A DNA stretch of 64,000 bases from Taklimakanibacter sp050251035 (GTDB taxonomy: Bacteria; Pseudomonadota; Alphaproteobacteria; Rhizobiales; Aestuariivirgaceae): NCBI GenBank assembly GCA_050251035.1, contig JBFWNN010000029.1, positions 1 to 64,000 on the forward strand, given 5' to 3'. A program made the position numbers and the translations under genes. This document shows, one piece after another, positions 54,280 to 62,757 of the stretch (within the stretch, counting starts at the first letter, position 1; every line of letters begins with the position of its first letter). The notes under the pieces are model-generated. The model was given only the letters and a program-made list of their open reading frames with translations. It did not search any database and had not been told where the DNA came from.

Positions 54280-55272
54280 CTAGACTTTTTCCCACTTCCG
54301 GCTCTTCTCGGAGCGGAAGAAGGCGTCGATGATCTTCATGTTCTGGATGGCATCCTTGATCCCGTAGTCTGCCTTCTCCTGCTTGCGGATGACGCGGCCG
54401 AAGGCTTCCGCCTGCAACTGGTACTGGTCGCTCACCGGCAGCTCGTAGGTCTTGCCCTCGTTCATCGCCATGCCTTGCACGAAATAGCGGTTGGGCTTGT
54501 CGGGCGGCGCGTTGAACGGGATCTCGATCTCGATGCGCCCCTTGGTGCCGGCGATCTGCACCCGCTGGAAGGGAGCGGTCTGGGTCGAGATGGCGAAGGA
54601 CAATTGCCGCCCCTTGCCGAAGTCGGCGAGACCACTCGCCGCGCGGTCGGTCTTGAAGTCGGGATCGCGGTCGAAGACCGCTGTCACCGCCTTGGGCTCG
54701 GCGTCGAAGATGTAGCGTGCCACGGTGATCGGATAGCAGCCGATGTCGAGCAGGCCGCCGCCGCCGATCTTGGCGATGTTGCGCACATTCTCAGGGTCGT
54801 CGAGATAATAGGAGAAGAACACCTGGATGAGCCTGAGCGTGCCGATCTCGCCCTTCGCCACCCGCTCGCGCACCGCCTGCCATTGCAGCGCATGGCGCAC
54901 CATGAAGGCTTCCGCCACATAGATGCCCTTCGGCACCTTCCTGAGCTTCTTTGCTTCCTTGGCGGTGATGGCGACGGGCTTTTCGCACAACACATGCTTG
55001 CCGGCCTTGGCGGCGGCCAAAGTGAGCGGCACATGCAGATGGTTGGGCAGGGGATTGTAGACCGCCTCGATCTCGGGGTCGGCCAGCATCTCCTCATAGG
55101 AGCCGTAAGCCTTCTTGATGCCGAGCTTCTTCGCCGCGGCCTCGGCCGTCTTCTTGTCGCGCGAGGAGATCGCCGCGACCTCGAGCGTCTTGCTCTTGAG
55201 CATGCCCGGTATGACCTTGGCCACGCCGATATTGGCGGTCGAGATGATGCCCCACTTGACCGGCTTCTTCAT
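54280..55272 (-). CDS. Gfo/Idh/MocA-family oxidoreductase
   Basis: 330-aa NAD(P)-dependent dehydrogenase. Rossmann start VKWGIISTANIGVAKVIPGML, the EKP motif in HVLCEKPVAITAKEAK (about 92-107), and the C-terminal domain with GGGLLDIGCYPITVARYI (Asp/Gly/Tyr of the active site). Members oxidise sugars, inositols or sugar derivatives. The start overlaps the betI-like gene by 4 bp, an unusual partnership. The 149 bp after the preceding operon (54131-54279) show nothing convincing. Confidence 0.9.
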   Translation of the reverse strand: MKKPVKWGIISTANIGVAKVIPGMLKSKTLEVAAISSRDKKTAEAAAKKLGIKKAYGSYEEMLADPEIEAVYNPLPNHLHVPLTLAAAKAGKHVLCEKPVAITAKEAKKLRKVPKGIYVAEAFMVRHALQWQAVRERVAKGEIGTLRLIQVFFSYYLDDPENVRNIAKIGGGGLLDIGCYPITVARYIFDAEPKAVTAVFDRDPDFKTDRAASGLADFGKGRQLSFAISTQTAPFQRVQIAGTKGRIEIEIPFNAPPDKPNRYFVQGMAMNEGKTYELPVSDQYQLQAEAFGRVIRKQEKADYGIKDAIQNMKIIDAFFRSEKSRKWEKV

Positions 55273-55871
55273 GTTTTGCTCCCTGATTTGAAATCGCCTG
55301 CGATCATCGCATCGGCATAGGCGCGGGTCAGCGCGCGCGGCGTCTCCGCGTCATCGGGCCGGCCCGTCAGCGCATAGCGCAGCCACAGGCCGTCGATGAG
55401 GGCGCCGATGCCGATCGCCACATCCTGGGCGCGCTCGCGTCCGATGAGCGGCACGAGACTGTAGAGAAGGTTGCTGTGCAGCCGCTTGTGATAGATGCGC
55501 AGGATGCGCTGCAGCTTGTCGGAGTCGCGCGCATTGCCATAGAGGGCGAGCCAAGCCGAGAACACCTCCTCGGCGAACTGCTCGTCGCCATAAGAGGCAT
55601 GGATGATCGCATGGATGCGCTGGCGCGGCGTCTTCGCGGCCCTGAGGCGCATCACCGCCTCACGCCGCAGGAGTTCGAGCAGCGAGCGCATGGTCGAGGC
55701 GAGCAGGTCGGTCTTGTCGGCGAAATAGTGGTGCACGATGCCGGTCGAGACCCCGGCCTTGCGGGCGATGCGGGCGACGGTGGCGCTCGAGAACCCGTGC
55801 TCATGTATGGACGCGATCGCCGCATCGATGAGCTGCTGGCGGCGGATCGGCTTCATTCCCCGCTTGGGCAT
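55269..55871 (-). CDS. betI: TetR-family repressor, BetI-like
   Basis: 200-aa choline-sensing type repressor. It starts MPKRGMKPIRRQQLIDAAIASIHEHGFSSATVARIARKAGVSTGIVHHYFADKTDLLASTMR, which is the BetI HTH. The C-terminal ligand domain has FSAWLALYGNARDSDKLQRILRIYHKRL. ATG 55871 is chosen because the longer frame would cross the operator. A BetI-type palindrome lies between it and choX, so it probably represses both. The bet dehydrogenase genes are not in the window. Confidence 0.88.
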   Translation of the reverse strand: MPKRGMKPIRRQQLIDAAIASIHEHGFSSATVARIARKAGVSTGIVHHYFADKTDLLASTMRSLLELLRREAVMRLRAAKTPRQRIHAIIHASYGDEQFAEEVFSAWLALYGNARDSDKLQRILRIYHKRLHSNLLYSLVPLIGRERAQDVAIGIGALIDGLWLRYALTGRPDDAETPRALTRAYADAMIAGDFKSGSKT

Positions 55872-55911
55872 TGGCCTCTCGCAATCAGTGAACCGCCAGT
55901 CTATTATGGAC

Positions 55912-55929
55912 ATTGGACGTCCGTCCAAT
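55912..55929. promoter_or_regulatory. BetI-type operator
   Basis: ATTGGACGTCCGTCCAAT is a perfect 18-bp inverted repeat (8-bp arms, TC centre) in the betI/choX divergent gap, 41-58 bp upstream of the betI start. Known BetI sites have the same ATTGGACG half-site. It would control both directions. Confidence 0.7.
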
Positions 55930-55998
55930 AAAAAGCTTGACGATCCCCCGGCAAAGAAGAGTAGTCTTTATTCCAAAGATATCCATAGGGAGGAACGG

Positions 55999-56955
55999 AT
56001 GACCATGAAGCTCAAAGCCTTGCTTGGCCTGCTGGCGCTCAGCGCCAGCCTGACCGTCATGGCGGGGGCGGCCGCAGCCGGCGACGCCGAGACCTGCAAG
56101 AAGGTGCGGTTCTCGGATGTGGGCTGGACCGACATCACCGCCACCACCGCGACCGCGACATTCCTGCTCGAGGCCCTGGGCTATGAGCCCGAGATCCAGG
56201 TCCTGTCGGTGCCCGTCACCTACAGCTCGCTCAAGAGCAAGGACATCGACGTCTTCCTCGGCAACTGGATGCCGACCATGGAAAACGACATCAAGCCTTA
56301 TCGCGAGGACGGCTCGGTCGAGACGCTGGGGGTCAATCTCGAGGGCGCCAAATACACGCTCGCCGTTCCGAAATACACCTATGATGCGGGCCTCAAGGAC
56401 TTCGCCGACATCGCCAAGTTCAAGGACAAGCTCGAGAACAAGATCTACGGCATCGAGGCCGGCAATGACGGCAACCGCCTGATCCTCGATATGATCTCAG
56501 CCGACAAATTCGGCCTCAAGGGCTTCGAACTGGTCGAGAGCTCGGAACAGGGCATGCTGTCCCAGGTCGCCAAGTCGGTACCGAAGAATACCGACATCGT
56601 CTTCCTCGGCTGGGAGCCGCATCCGATGAACGCCAATTTCGAGATGGCCTATCTCTCGGGCGGCGATGACGTCTTCGGGCCCAATTTCGGCGGCGCCACG
56701 GTGCACACCAATGTGCGCAAGGGCTATGTCGGCGAATGCCCGAATGTCGGCAAATTCGTCAGCAACCTGAAATTCACGCTCAAGATGGAAAACGAGATCA
56801 TGGGCGGTATCCTCAATGACGGCAAGGAAGCCAAGGCCGCGGCGACCGAATGGCTGAAAGCCAATTCCGATGCCGTGATCCCCTGGCTCGACGGCGTGAC
56901 CACCTTCGACGGCGGTGACGCCGCGGCGGCGGTCAAGGCCAAGCTCGGCGGCTGA
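55999..56955 (+). CDS. choX: Choline-binding periplasmic protein
   Basis: 318-aa receptor of the ChoX/OpuAC family. Sec signal at about 1-27 (MTMKLKALLGLLALSASLTVMAG). Then KKVRFSDVGWTDITATTATATFLLEALGYEPE, SLKSKDIDVFLGNWMPTMENDI, and VFLGWEPHPMNANFEMAYLSGGDDVFGPNFGGATVHT, where Trp/Tyr residues form the quaternary-amine cage. AGGGAGGAA precedes the ATG. It heads choXWV and lies behind a BetI operator. Confidence 0.94.
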   Translation: MTMKLKALLGLLALSASLTVMAGAAAAGDAETCKKVRFSDVGWTDITATTATATFLLEALGYEPEIQVLSVPVTYSSLKSKDIDVFLGNWMPTMENDIKPYREDGSVETLGVNLEGAKYTLAVPKYTYDAGLKDFADIAKFKDKLENKIYGIEAGNDGNRLILDMISADKFGLKGFELVESSEQGMLSQVAKSVPKNTDIVFLGWEPHPMNANFEMAYLSGGDDVFGPNFGGATVHTNVRKGYVGECPNVGKFVSNLKFTLKMENEIMGGILNDGKEAKAAATEWLKANSDAVIPWLDGVTTFDGGDAAAAVKAKLGG

Positions 56956-57066
56956 CGTCCGGTTGAGCGTCTGAAACATCAGGCCGGCCATTGGTCAGGG
57001 CAACCCACCGAAGTCTTCCGGCTTTGGCGCGGATGTGTCTCGGCTTGAACCCAAAGGATCACCCTC

Positions 57067-57098
57067 ATGACTTTTGACGGGAAACCGTCAAAAGTCAT
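57067..57098. terminator. Perfect hairpin between choX and choW (attenuator-like)
   Basis: ATGACTTTTGACGG and CCGTCAAAAGTCAT form a perfect 14-bp stem with a GAAA tetraloop. A T-run (CCTTTTTG) follows only after a further ~13 bp. It is therefore not a textbook terminator, but it could partly stop transcription or stabilise the choX mRNA, giving an excess of receptor over permease and ATPase. Confidence 0.5.
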
Positions 57099-57161
57099 CG
57101 TGATCTTTGGCCGCCTTTTTGTTAGGCTCAAAGAAAAAGCCTGAAGAGGGGAGGGGTTGAG

Positions 57162-58016
57162 GTGGATCCGGTTTCACAACTCATCGCCGACTGGAAGATT
57201 CCGATAGGCGCCTGGGGCAAGGCCTTCTTCGGCTTCCTGACGACGAACTTCGAATGGTTCTTCGACGGCATCGCGCGCGGCTTCACCTTCGTGCTCGAAG
57301 GCATCATCGGCCTGGTGCTCATGCTGCCGCCGGTCGTCGTCGTCATCCTGGCGGCACTCCTCGCCTGGTACCTGCAGCGTTCGATCCGGCTCGCCATCGC
57401 CACCGCGATCGGCCTCCTCTTCATCATCAATCTCGGCTTCTGGAAGGAGACGATCGAGACCCTGGCGCTGGTCATCGCCTCCGCCGGCGTGTCGATGCTG
57501 ATCGGCGTGCCGCTCGGCATCGCCGCCGCGCACCGTCCCTGGCTGTTCCGCATCCTCAGGCCGGTCCTCGATCTCATGCAGACCATGCCGACCTTCGTCT
57601 ATCTGATCCCGGTGCTGGTGCTGTTCGGGCTCGGGCTGGCGCCCGGGCTCATCGCCACGGTGATCTTCGCCATTCCCGCTCCCGTCCGCCTCACCCATCT
57701 CGGCATCACCTCGGTGCCCAAGCAGCTCATCGAGGCGGGCGAGGCCTTCGGCGCCACCAAGCGGCAATTGCTGTGGAAGGTGGAGTTGCCGGCGGCTTTG
57801 CCCACCATCATGGCGGGCCTCACCCAATGCATCATGCTGTCGCTGTCCATGGTGGTGATCGCGGCCCTCGTCGGCGCCAACGGCCTGGGCAAGCCGGTGG
57901 TGCGCGCCCTGAACTCGGTCAACATTCCCTTGGGGCTCGAGGCCGGCATCGCCATCGTGGTGCTCGCCATCATTCTCGATCGCGTCTGCCGGGTCGGCGA
58001 AAGGAAAGCCGCATGA
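57162..58016 (+). CDS. choW: Choline ABC transporter permease
   Basis: 284-aa permease of the ProW/ChoW type. N-terminal segment WKIPIGAWGKAFFGFLTTNFEWFFDGIARGF, about six helices, EAGEAFGATKRQLLWKVELPAALP as EAA loop, and ALVGANGLGKPVVRALNSVNIPLGLEAG near the end. The start is GTG 57162 with GAGGGGAGGGG upstream. Its stop overlaps choV (ATGA). Confidence 0.94.
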   Translation: MDPVSQLIADWKIPIGAWGKAFFGFLTTNFEWFFDGIARGFTFVLEGIIGLVLMLPPVVVVILAALLAWYLQRSIRLAIATAIGLLFIINLGFWKETIETLALVIASAGVSMLIGVPLGIAAAHRPWLFRILRPVLDLMQTMPTFVYLIPVLVLFGLGLAPGLIATVIFAIPAPVRLTHLGITSVPKQLIEAGEAFGATKRQLLWKVELPAALPTIMAGLTQCIMLSLSMVVIAALVGANGLGKPVVRALNSVNIPLGLEAGIAIVVLAIILDRVCRVGERKAA

Positions 58017-59206
58017 CCACCGCCGTCGAGTTCAAGAAGGTCGACATCGTCTTCGGCGAGCGCGAGGCCGAAGGCCTCAAGCTCCTCGACCAGGGCGCCT
58101 CGCGCTCGGAGATCCTGGAGAAGACCGGTGCGGTCCTGGGCTGTGCCGGGGCCAGCCTCGCCGTCAAGGAAGGCGAGATCAGCGTGCTCATGGGGCTTTC
58201 GGGCTCGGGCAAGTCGACCTTGCTGCGCGCCGTCAACGGGCTCAACAAGGTGTCGCGCGGCGAGGTGCTGGTCAATGACGAGGGCAAGCCCGTCGATGTG
58301 GTGACCTGCTCGCCCGAGACCCTGCGGCGGCTGCGCCAGCATCGCGTCGCCATGGTGTTCCAGCAATTCGGCCTCCTGCCGTGGCGCACCGTCGCCGAGA
58401 ATGTCGGCTTCGGGCTCGAGCTGGCCGGCATGGCGGACGCCGAGCGCCAGGCGCGGGTCGACAAGCAGCTCAAGCTCGTCGGCCTCGACCAATGGGCGAA
58501 GAAATACGGCCATGAGCTGTCGGGCGGCATGCAGCAGCGCGTCGGCCTCGCCCGCGCTTTCGCCACCGAGGCGCCGATCCTCCTGATGGACGAGCCCTTC
58601 TCGGCGCTCGACCCCCTGATCCGCACCAAGCTGCAGGACGAATTGCTGTCGCTGCAGAAGACGCTGAAGAAGACGATCGTCTTCGTCAGCCACGATCTCG
58701 AGGAGGCGCTCAAGCTCGGCAATTACATATCGATCCTGGAGGGCGGCCGCATCGTGCAGACGGGACGCCCCGAGGACATCGTGCTCCGGCCCGCCAACGA
58801 CTATGTGCGCGAGTTCATCGCCAATGTGAATCCGTTGAGCGTGCTCACCGCCTATAATGTGATGCGCGACGCGCGCGATCTCGAGGAGGCGGGCGAGGGC
58901 TGGGTGTGGCTCGACCGCAGGCGGACCACGCGCTTCAGGATCGGAGCAGACCGCAAGGTGATCGATGCCGAGCGCGACAAGCAGAAGGCGACCTGGGTGG
59001 CTTGTTCCGAGGCCGAGAAGCCCGTGACGCCGGGCGTCCGACCGGTTTTCTGGGCGACGCCCGGCACGTCGCTCCGCACGGTGATGCTCGCCATGCACCG
59101 CGCCGACACGGCGCCGGTCGCCCTCTTCGACGAAGGCGAGCGCTTCGTCGGCGCCATCGGCGTGCGCGACGTGCTGCAGGCGGTGCTCCGCCGCAAGCCC
59201 GAGTGA
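58013..59206 (+). CDS. choV: Choline ABC transporter ATPase
   Basis: 397-aa ATPase of the ProV/ChoV type. It begins with the family-specific VEFKKVDIVFGEREAEGLKLLDQGASRSEILEKTG insertion, then Walker A GLSGSGKSTLLRAV, signature LSGGMQQRVGLARAFA, Walker B ILLMDEPFSALDPLIR and a C-terminal CBS-like part (about 330-397). The upstream open frame is an Arg/His-rich shadow of choW. Its stop overlaps the AraC gene start (GTGA). Confidence 0.94.
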   Translation: MTTAVEFKKVDIVFGEREAEGLKLLDQGASRSEILEKTGAVLGCAGASLAVKEGEISVLMGLSGSGKSTLLRAVNGLNKVSRGEVLVNDEGKPVDVVTCSPETLRRLRQHRVAMVFQQFGLLPWRTVAENVGFGLELAGMADAERQARVDKQLKLVGLDQWAKKYGHELSGGMQQRVGLARAFATEAPILLMDEPFSALDPLIRTKLQDELLSLQKTLKKTIVFVSHDLEEALKLGNYISILEGGRIVQTGRPEDIVLRPANDYVREFIANVNPLSVLTAYNVMRDARDLEEAGEGWVWLDRRRTTRFRIGADRKVIDAERDKQKATWVACSEAEKPVTPGVRPVFWATPGTSLRTVMLAMHRADTAPVALFDEGERFVGAIGVRDVLQAVLRRKPE

Positions 59207-60012
59207 AGGGACTAGGCCAGTTCCGGATGCTGCGCTGTGGCATGGCCGGTGTCCAGGCGGTCGTGGCCGAAACGCGGCATGTGTTTCCGCGCCACACCCA
59301 TGACCAGTTCGGTCTGGGCGTCATCCATCACGGCGCCCACCGCTCGCTCAGCGGCCGCGGCATGGTGGAAGCAGGGACGGGCGATGTGATCACCGTCAAT
59401 CCGGGCGAGGTGCATGACGGCGCGCCCATTGGCGATGAGGGACGTGCCTGGCGCATTCTCTATTTCGATCCGGCGGTCATCGCGACGGCAGTCGACGACA
59501 TGAGCGAGGGCGGGACGAAGGCCTTCGAATTCGCGCATCCCGTCATCAGCGGCGGTTTGCTGGCGCGACGGTTCGGCGCGCTCTTCGCCGCGATGACGAA
59601 TGACGATGGGACCGCTGCAGCGCTCGCGCGCGAGGAGACGCTGTTCATCCTGCTGAGCCATTTGCGGCCGAAAGACGGCGGGAGCGCAACGGTGCCCGAC
59701 AATGTCCGCGCGGCGCAGCTCCTGATCGAAACCGATCCGACCGCACCTCTGACGCTCGCCCGCCTCGCGCAGGAGGCGGGCTTGAGCAAGTTCCAGCTCC
59801 TGCGCGCCTTCTGCAAGGCGTTCGGCCTCACGCCGCATGCTTATGTGATGCAGCGACGCATCGCCCTGGCGCGCCGGCTGATCGCCGCGCGGTCACCCCT
59901 CGCCGCGGCGGCGCACGCCGCGGGCTTCGCCGATCAGAGCCACATGACCCGGATCTTCGTGCGCAAATACGGCGTGTCGCCACGGCGCTACGCCGAAGCG
60001 GCGGCCTGCTGA
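59203..60012 (+). CDS. AraC-family regulator with cupin N terminus
   Basis: 269 aa. N-terminal cupin-like ligand domain (RHVFPRHTHDQFGLGVIHHGAHRS, DVITVNPGEVHDGAPIG) and a C-terminal double HTH (LARLAQEAGLSKFQLLRAFCKAFGLTPHAYVMQRRIALARRL, then AAHAAGFADQSHMTRIFVRKYGVSPRRY). GTG 59203 overlaps the choV stop; ATG 59227 is the alternative. Co-transcription suggests it responds to choline-derived compounds or controls linked catabolic genes elsewhere. It ends 1 bp before the converging ureohydrolase gene. Confidence 0.88.
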   Translation: MKGLGQFRMLRCGMAGVQAVVAETRHVFPRHTHDQFGLGVIHHGAHRSLSGRGMVEAGTGDVITVNPGEVHDGAPIGDEGRAWRILYFDPAVIATAVDDMSEGGTKAFEFAHPVISGGLLARRFGALFAAMTNDDGTAAALAREETLFILLSHLRPKDGGSATVPDNVRAAQLLIETDPTAPLTLARLAQEAGLSKFQLLRAFCKAFGLTPHAYVMQRRIALARRLIAARSPLAAAAHAAGFADQSHMTRIFVRKYGVSPRRYAEAAAC

Positions 60013-60013
60013 G

Positions 60014-60997
60014 TCAGCGGTTTTTCCCGGCCTTCCGCTCGAAGTCGGCGCGTCCCGCCATGAATTCGCACATGAGGGTGGCGAGCAGGCTGCCGGTGCT
60101 GCGATTGGCATCGATCAGCGGCGCGAATTCGACGATATCGAAGGCACCGGCGCCGGCCCTGGCCACGCCGCGCACGAACTTCATGGCTTCGAAGGCCGAG
60201 AAGCCGCCGGGGCCGGGATATTGGGTGGCGGGTGCGGCCGCGTGATCGAGGGCGTCGGTATCGAAGGTGCAGTAGATGCTGTTGGTGCCGTCCTGGGCGC
60301 GCGCCAGCGCCTCCTGCAGGGACCGCTCGACGCCGCGGTCATGCATCTCCTCCATCGTATAGAAGGTGACGCCGAGATCGCGCCCGATCTTGATCTCCTC
60401 GGCGGCGTTGGCGAAGCCGCGCAAGCCGAGAAAGACGATCTTGCGCGGATCGACATGGCCGCTTTCGATCAGGCGGCGCATCGGGCAGCCGCAATAATGC
60501 CGGTCGCCCTTGTAGCTGTCCATGAGGTCGGGATGGCCGTCGAACCAGACGAGCCCGATATTCTTGCTGTGATGCTCCGAGAAGGCCCGGATGGTCGCCT
60601 CCGATATCGAATGACTGCCCCCGGCGATCACCGGCGTCAGCCCGCGCTTGAGGATCGCCGCGACTGCCGCCTGGGTGTTGCCCAGGCTGACCGCATAGTC
60701 CATCGGGGCCACCTCGACGTCGCCGAAATCCGCCAGGCCGTTCGTCTCGATGAAATTGATGTCGAGATCGATGCTGTAGGGGCGCAGGCGCGACAATGCC
60801 TGCCGCAGGCCGTCAGGGCCGCCTTTGCCGCCGATCTCGTTGATCAGCAGTCCCTCGAAGGGGACGCCGAGGAACGCGAAGCCGCCGGGCTTCAGGGATT
60901 CGGCCGGAGTGAGGGAGGAGCCGAGCTTGGCATAGGCCAGGTCCACGACGTTCTGCGTGGCCCAGGCGGGACGCGGCTGGAGGTGCGGTATCTGCAT
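60014..60997 (-). CDS. Agmatinase-family ureohydrolase
   Basis: 327-aa dinuclear manganese hydrolase of the arginase/agmatinase superfamily, releasing urea from a guanidino compound. Metal ligands are visible: His in GGSHS, Asp/His/Asp in WFDGHPDLMD and two Asp in CTFDTDALDHAAAP. The middle motif reads DGHPD where most relatives have DAH-x-D, and DTDALDH replaces DxDxxDP, so the enzyme is a divergent member. ATG 60997 has AAGGAAG upstream. It follows a TetR gene on the same strand and faces an amino-acid ABC operon. Guanidinobutyrate- or arginine-type substrates are plausible. Confidence 0.88.
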   Translation of the reverse strand: MQIPHLQPRPAWATQNVVDLAYAKLGSSLTPAESLKPGGFAFLGVPFEGLLINEIGGKGGPDGLRQALSRLRPYSIDLDINFIETNGLADFGDVEVAPMDYAVSLGNTQAAVAAILKRGLTPVIAGGSHSISEATIRAFSEHHSKNIGLVWFDGHPDLMDSYKGDRHYCGCPMRRLIESGHVDPRKIVFLGLRGFANAAEEIKIGRDLGVTFYTMEEMHDRGVERSLQEALARAQDGTNSIYCTFDTDALDHAAAPATQYPGPGGFSAFEAMKFVRGVARAGAGAFDIVEFAPLIDANRSTGSLLATLMCEFMAGRADFERKAGKNR

Positions 60998-61038
60998 ATG
61001 TGCTTCCTTTGACAGGCTTGCGGATGGAGGGATGGCGC

Positions 61039-61686
61039 TCAAGCGCGCTCGACCTCGGCCGCGATCGCCGCCGAGATGTAGCGCTTCAGCAAGTGATGGT
61101 GGGTCCGGTCGGTCATCGCTTCGTTGGCGATGAGGCGGATGAAGAGGATCCGGAACATGTCGAACACCATCTCTCCGAGCGGGTCGACCTTGGTGTTCTG
61201 CGGAAGCAGCCCTTTTGCTTTCAGCTCCTTCAGGAAAGAGACGATATAGGACAAGAGCCGCGCGTTGATGCGGCCGTATTCTTCCTTGATGTCCTCGGCA
61301 TTCTCGGTGACGAGCGTATGCGCGATCGCATAGCGCCAGGTTGCGCGGTCGATCTGCTTGAGCGAATGCTGCGTCAGACGCCGGAGGAAGCCGACGATAT
61401 GGTCGGTGCTGGACAGCCGGCGATCGAGCTCGAGCGTCGATTCGCGCTGGAGCAGCTCCTCGTCCGACCGTGTGATCATCGCCAGCAGGATCTGCTTCTT
61501 CGTTCCGAAGTAGTTGTAGAGCGTGGTGGGCGATATGTCCGCCGCCGCCGCGATGGCTTCCATCGACGTCGCGGGATATCCGTTCCTGGCGAAGAGCGCG
61601 CCCGCGGAGCGCAGGATGCCGTCATATCTGTCGGCCTTCTTGCGTTCGCGCAGGCCCATGGGTCGTGGATCGTTCTTCGCGGTCAT
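61039..61686 (-). CDS. TetR-family regulator
   Basis: 215 aa. N-terminal HTH at about 15-60 (YDGILRSAGALFARNGYPATSMEAIAAAADISPTTLYNYFGTKKQILLAMI); the rest is a helical ligand domain without a recognised subfamily. ATG 61686 with a GA-rich site is preferred to a start at 61752, which would run through the likely promoter. It is in one unit with the ureohydrolase and divergent from the polar amino-acid transporter, so it probably controls both. Confidence 0.86.
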   Translation of the reverse strand: MTAKNDPRPMGLRERKKADRYDGILRSAGALFARNGYPATSMEAIAAAADISPTTLYNYFGTKKQILLAMITRSDEELLQRESTLELDRRLSSTDHIVGFLRRLTQHSLKQIDRATWRYAIAHTLVTENAEDIKEEYGRINARLLSYIVSFLKELKAKGLLPQNTKVDPLGEMVFDMFRILFIRLIANEAMTDRTHHHLLKRYISAAIAAEVERA

Positions 61687-61728
61687 CACACCATCTTCTT
61701 GAGAGCTCCGTCCGTCTGGCGGCGACTG

Positions 61729-61746
61729 TACACGAGAAAAAGTGTA
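61729..61746. promoter_or_regulatory. TACAC-N8-GTGTA dyad in the tetR/amino-acid ABC gap
   Basis: TACAC (61729-61733) and GTGTA (61742-61746) are inverted across an A-rich 8-bp spacer, 43-60 bp upstream of the tetR start. A further GTGCAC and an A+T-rich patch follow up to about 61785. It is a candidate operator for the divergent regulator; the arms are short. Confidence 0.3.
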
Positions 61747-61924
61747 GTGCACACCAAAATTTTAGTGGACATCATTTTTCTTTTAAAACATGATCGCCGC
61801 GTTCGGTCGGAGGCTGCCCGCGAAAAGGGCGCTCTCGGACCGGCAGCATTCTTTCACGCCGCATGCCCAGAAGAATCAGGCGGAAGAGCGCTCATCCGCC
61901 ACGGCAACACCCAGGGGAACCAAC

Positions 61925-62728
61925 ATGAAAACTCGCGCAATCACCCGGCTTTCCGCCCTCTGCCTCGTCAGCCTCTTCCTCGGTTCGCACGCCATGGCGG
62001 ACCAGGCCATGAAGATCCGGATCGGTCTGGAGCCGAGCTATCCGCCTTTCGTCATCACCAATCCGGACGGCTCGCTGTCCGGACTGGAGGTGGAGCTCGC
62101 CAGGGAGGTCTGTTCGCGCCTGAAGGCGGAGTGCGAATGGACGTCGATGGACTTCTCCGGCCTGCTTCCGGCGCTCGTCGCGGGGCGGATCGACCTGATT
62201 CCGGAGAATCTGCTGCAGACGCCAGAACGAGCGGCGAAGGCCGAGCTCACCCGTGAAGTCATCTATAATCCGAGCACGCTCGTCGTCTCCAAGAACTGGA
62301 CGGGGGGCTTCGACAATGAAGCGCTCACGGGCAAGCGCATCGGCGCCTACAAGGGGTCGGGCCAGCTCAAGATGCTGACGGAGGATGTCAAGGTCGCGGT
62401 GCCGGTGACCTATGAGAGCATCGACCAGCAGGCGCTGGATCTGCGGGCCGGACGCCTGGACGCCATCCTCGACAGCCGTCTTGTCCTGATGGAGAAGTTC
62501 CTGAAGGGCGACGACGCGTCCGAATGGAAGCTGGCCGACCGCGAGTTCTTCCTGCCCGGAATGGAGCAGAAAGGCACCGTATGGGTGGTGAGGAAAGGCC
62601 AGAAGGACATACTCGACGGCGTCAACCGGACGCTCGAGGCGATGATCGCCGATTGCGGCTATACCAAGATCCGCAAGAAATACACCTCGATCAAGATGCT
62701 GCGCGAGGAGCCGGCGCAATGTGAATAG
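61925..62728 (+). CDS. Polar amino-acid ABC transporter binding protein
   Basis: 267-aa SBP_bac_3-family receptor. Sec signal at about 1-25 (MKTRAITRLSALCLVSLFLGSHAMA). Mature part begins MKIRIGLEPSYPPFVITNPDGSLSGLEVELAREVCSRLKAECEW, with the Arg and Asp positions that bind the amino-acid backbone, and ends YTKIRKKYTSIKM. AGGGGAA precedes the ATG. The linked ureohydrolase suggests arginine or another guanidino compound. Confidence 0.92.
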   Translation: MKTRAITRLSALCLVSLFLGSHAMADQAMKIRIGLEPSYPPFVITNPDGSLSGLEVELAREVCSRLKAECEWTSMDFSGLLPALVAGRIDLIPENLLQTPERAAKAELTREVIYNPSTLVVSKNWTGGFDNEALTGKRIGAYKGSGQLKMLTEDVKVAVPVTYESIDQQALDLRAGRLDAILDSRLVLMEKFLKGDDASEWKLADREFFLPGMEQKGTVWVVRKGQKDILDGVNRTLEAMIADCGYTKIRKKYTSIKMLREEPAQCE

Positions 62729-62757
62729 GCCTGTCGCCCCCGGCATCGGACCACGCC

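Noticed and set aside
54176..54283. 35-aa frame on the plus strand between two operons
   Set aside because: No ribosome site, no hydrophobic or domain pattern, and it overlaps the 3' end of the Gfo/Idh/MocA gene.
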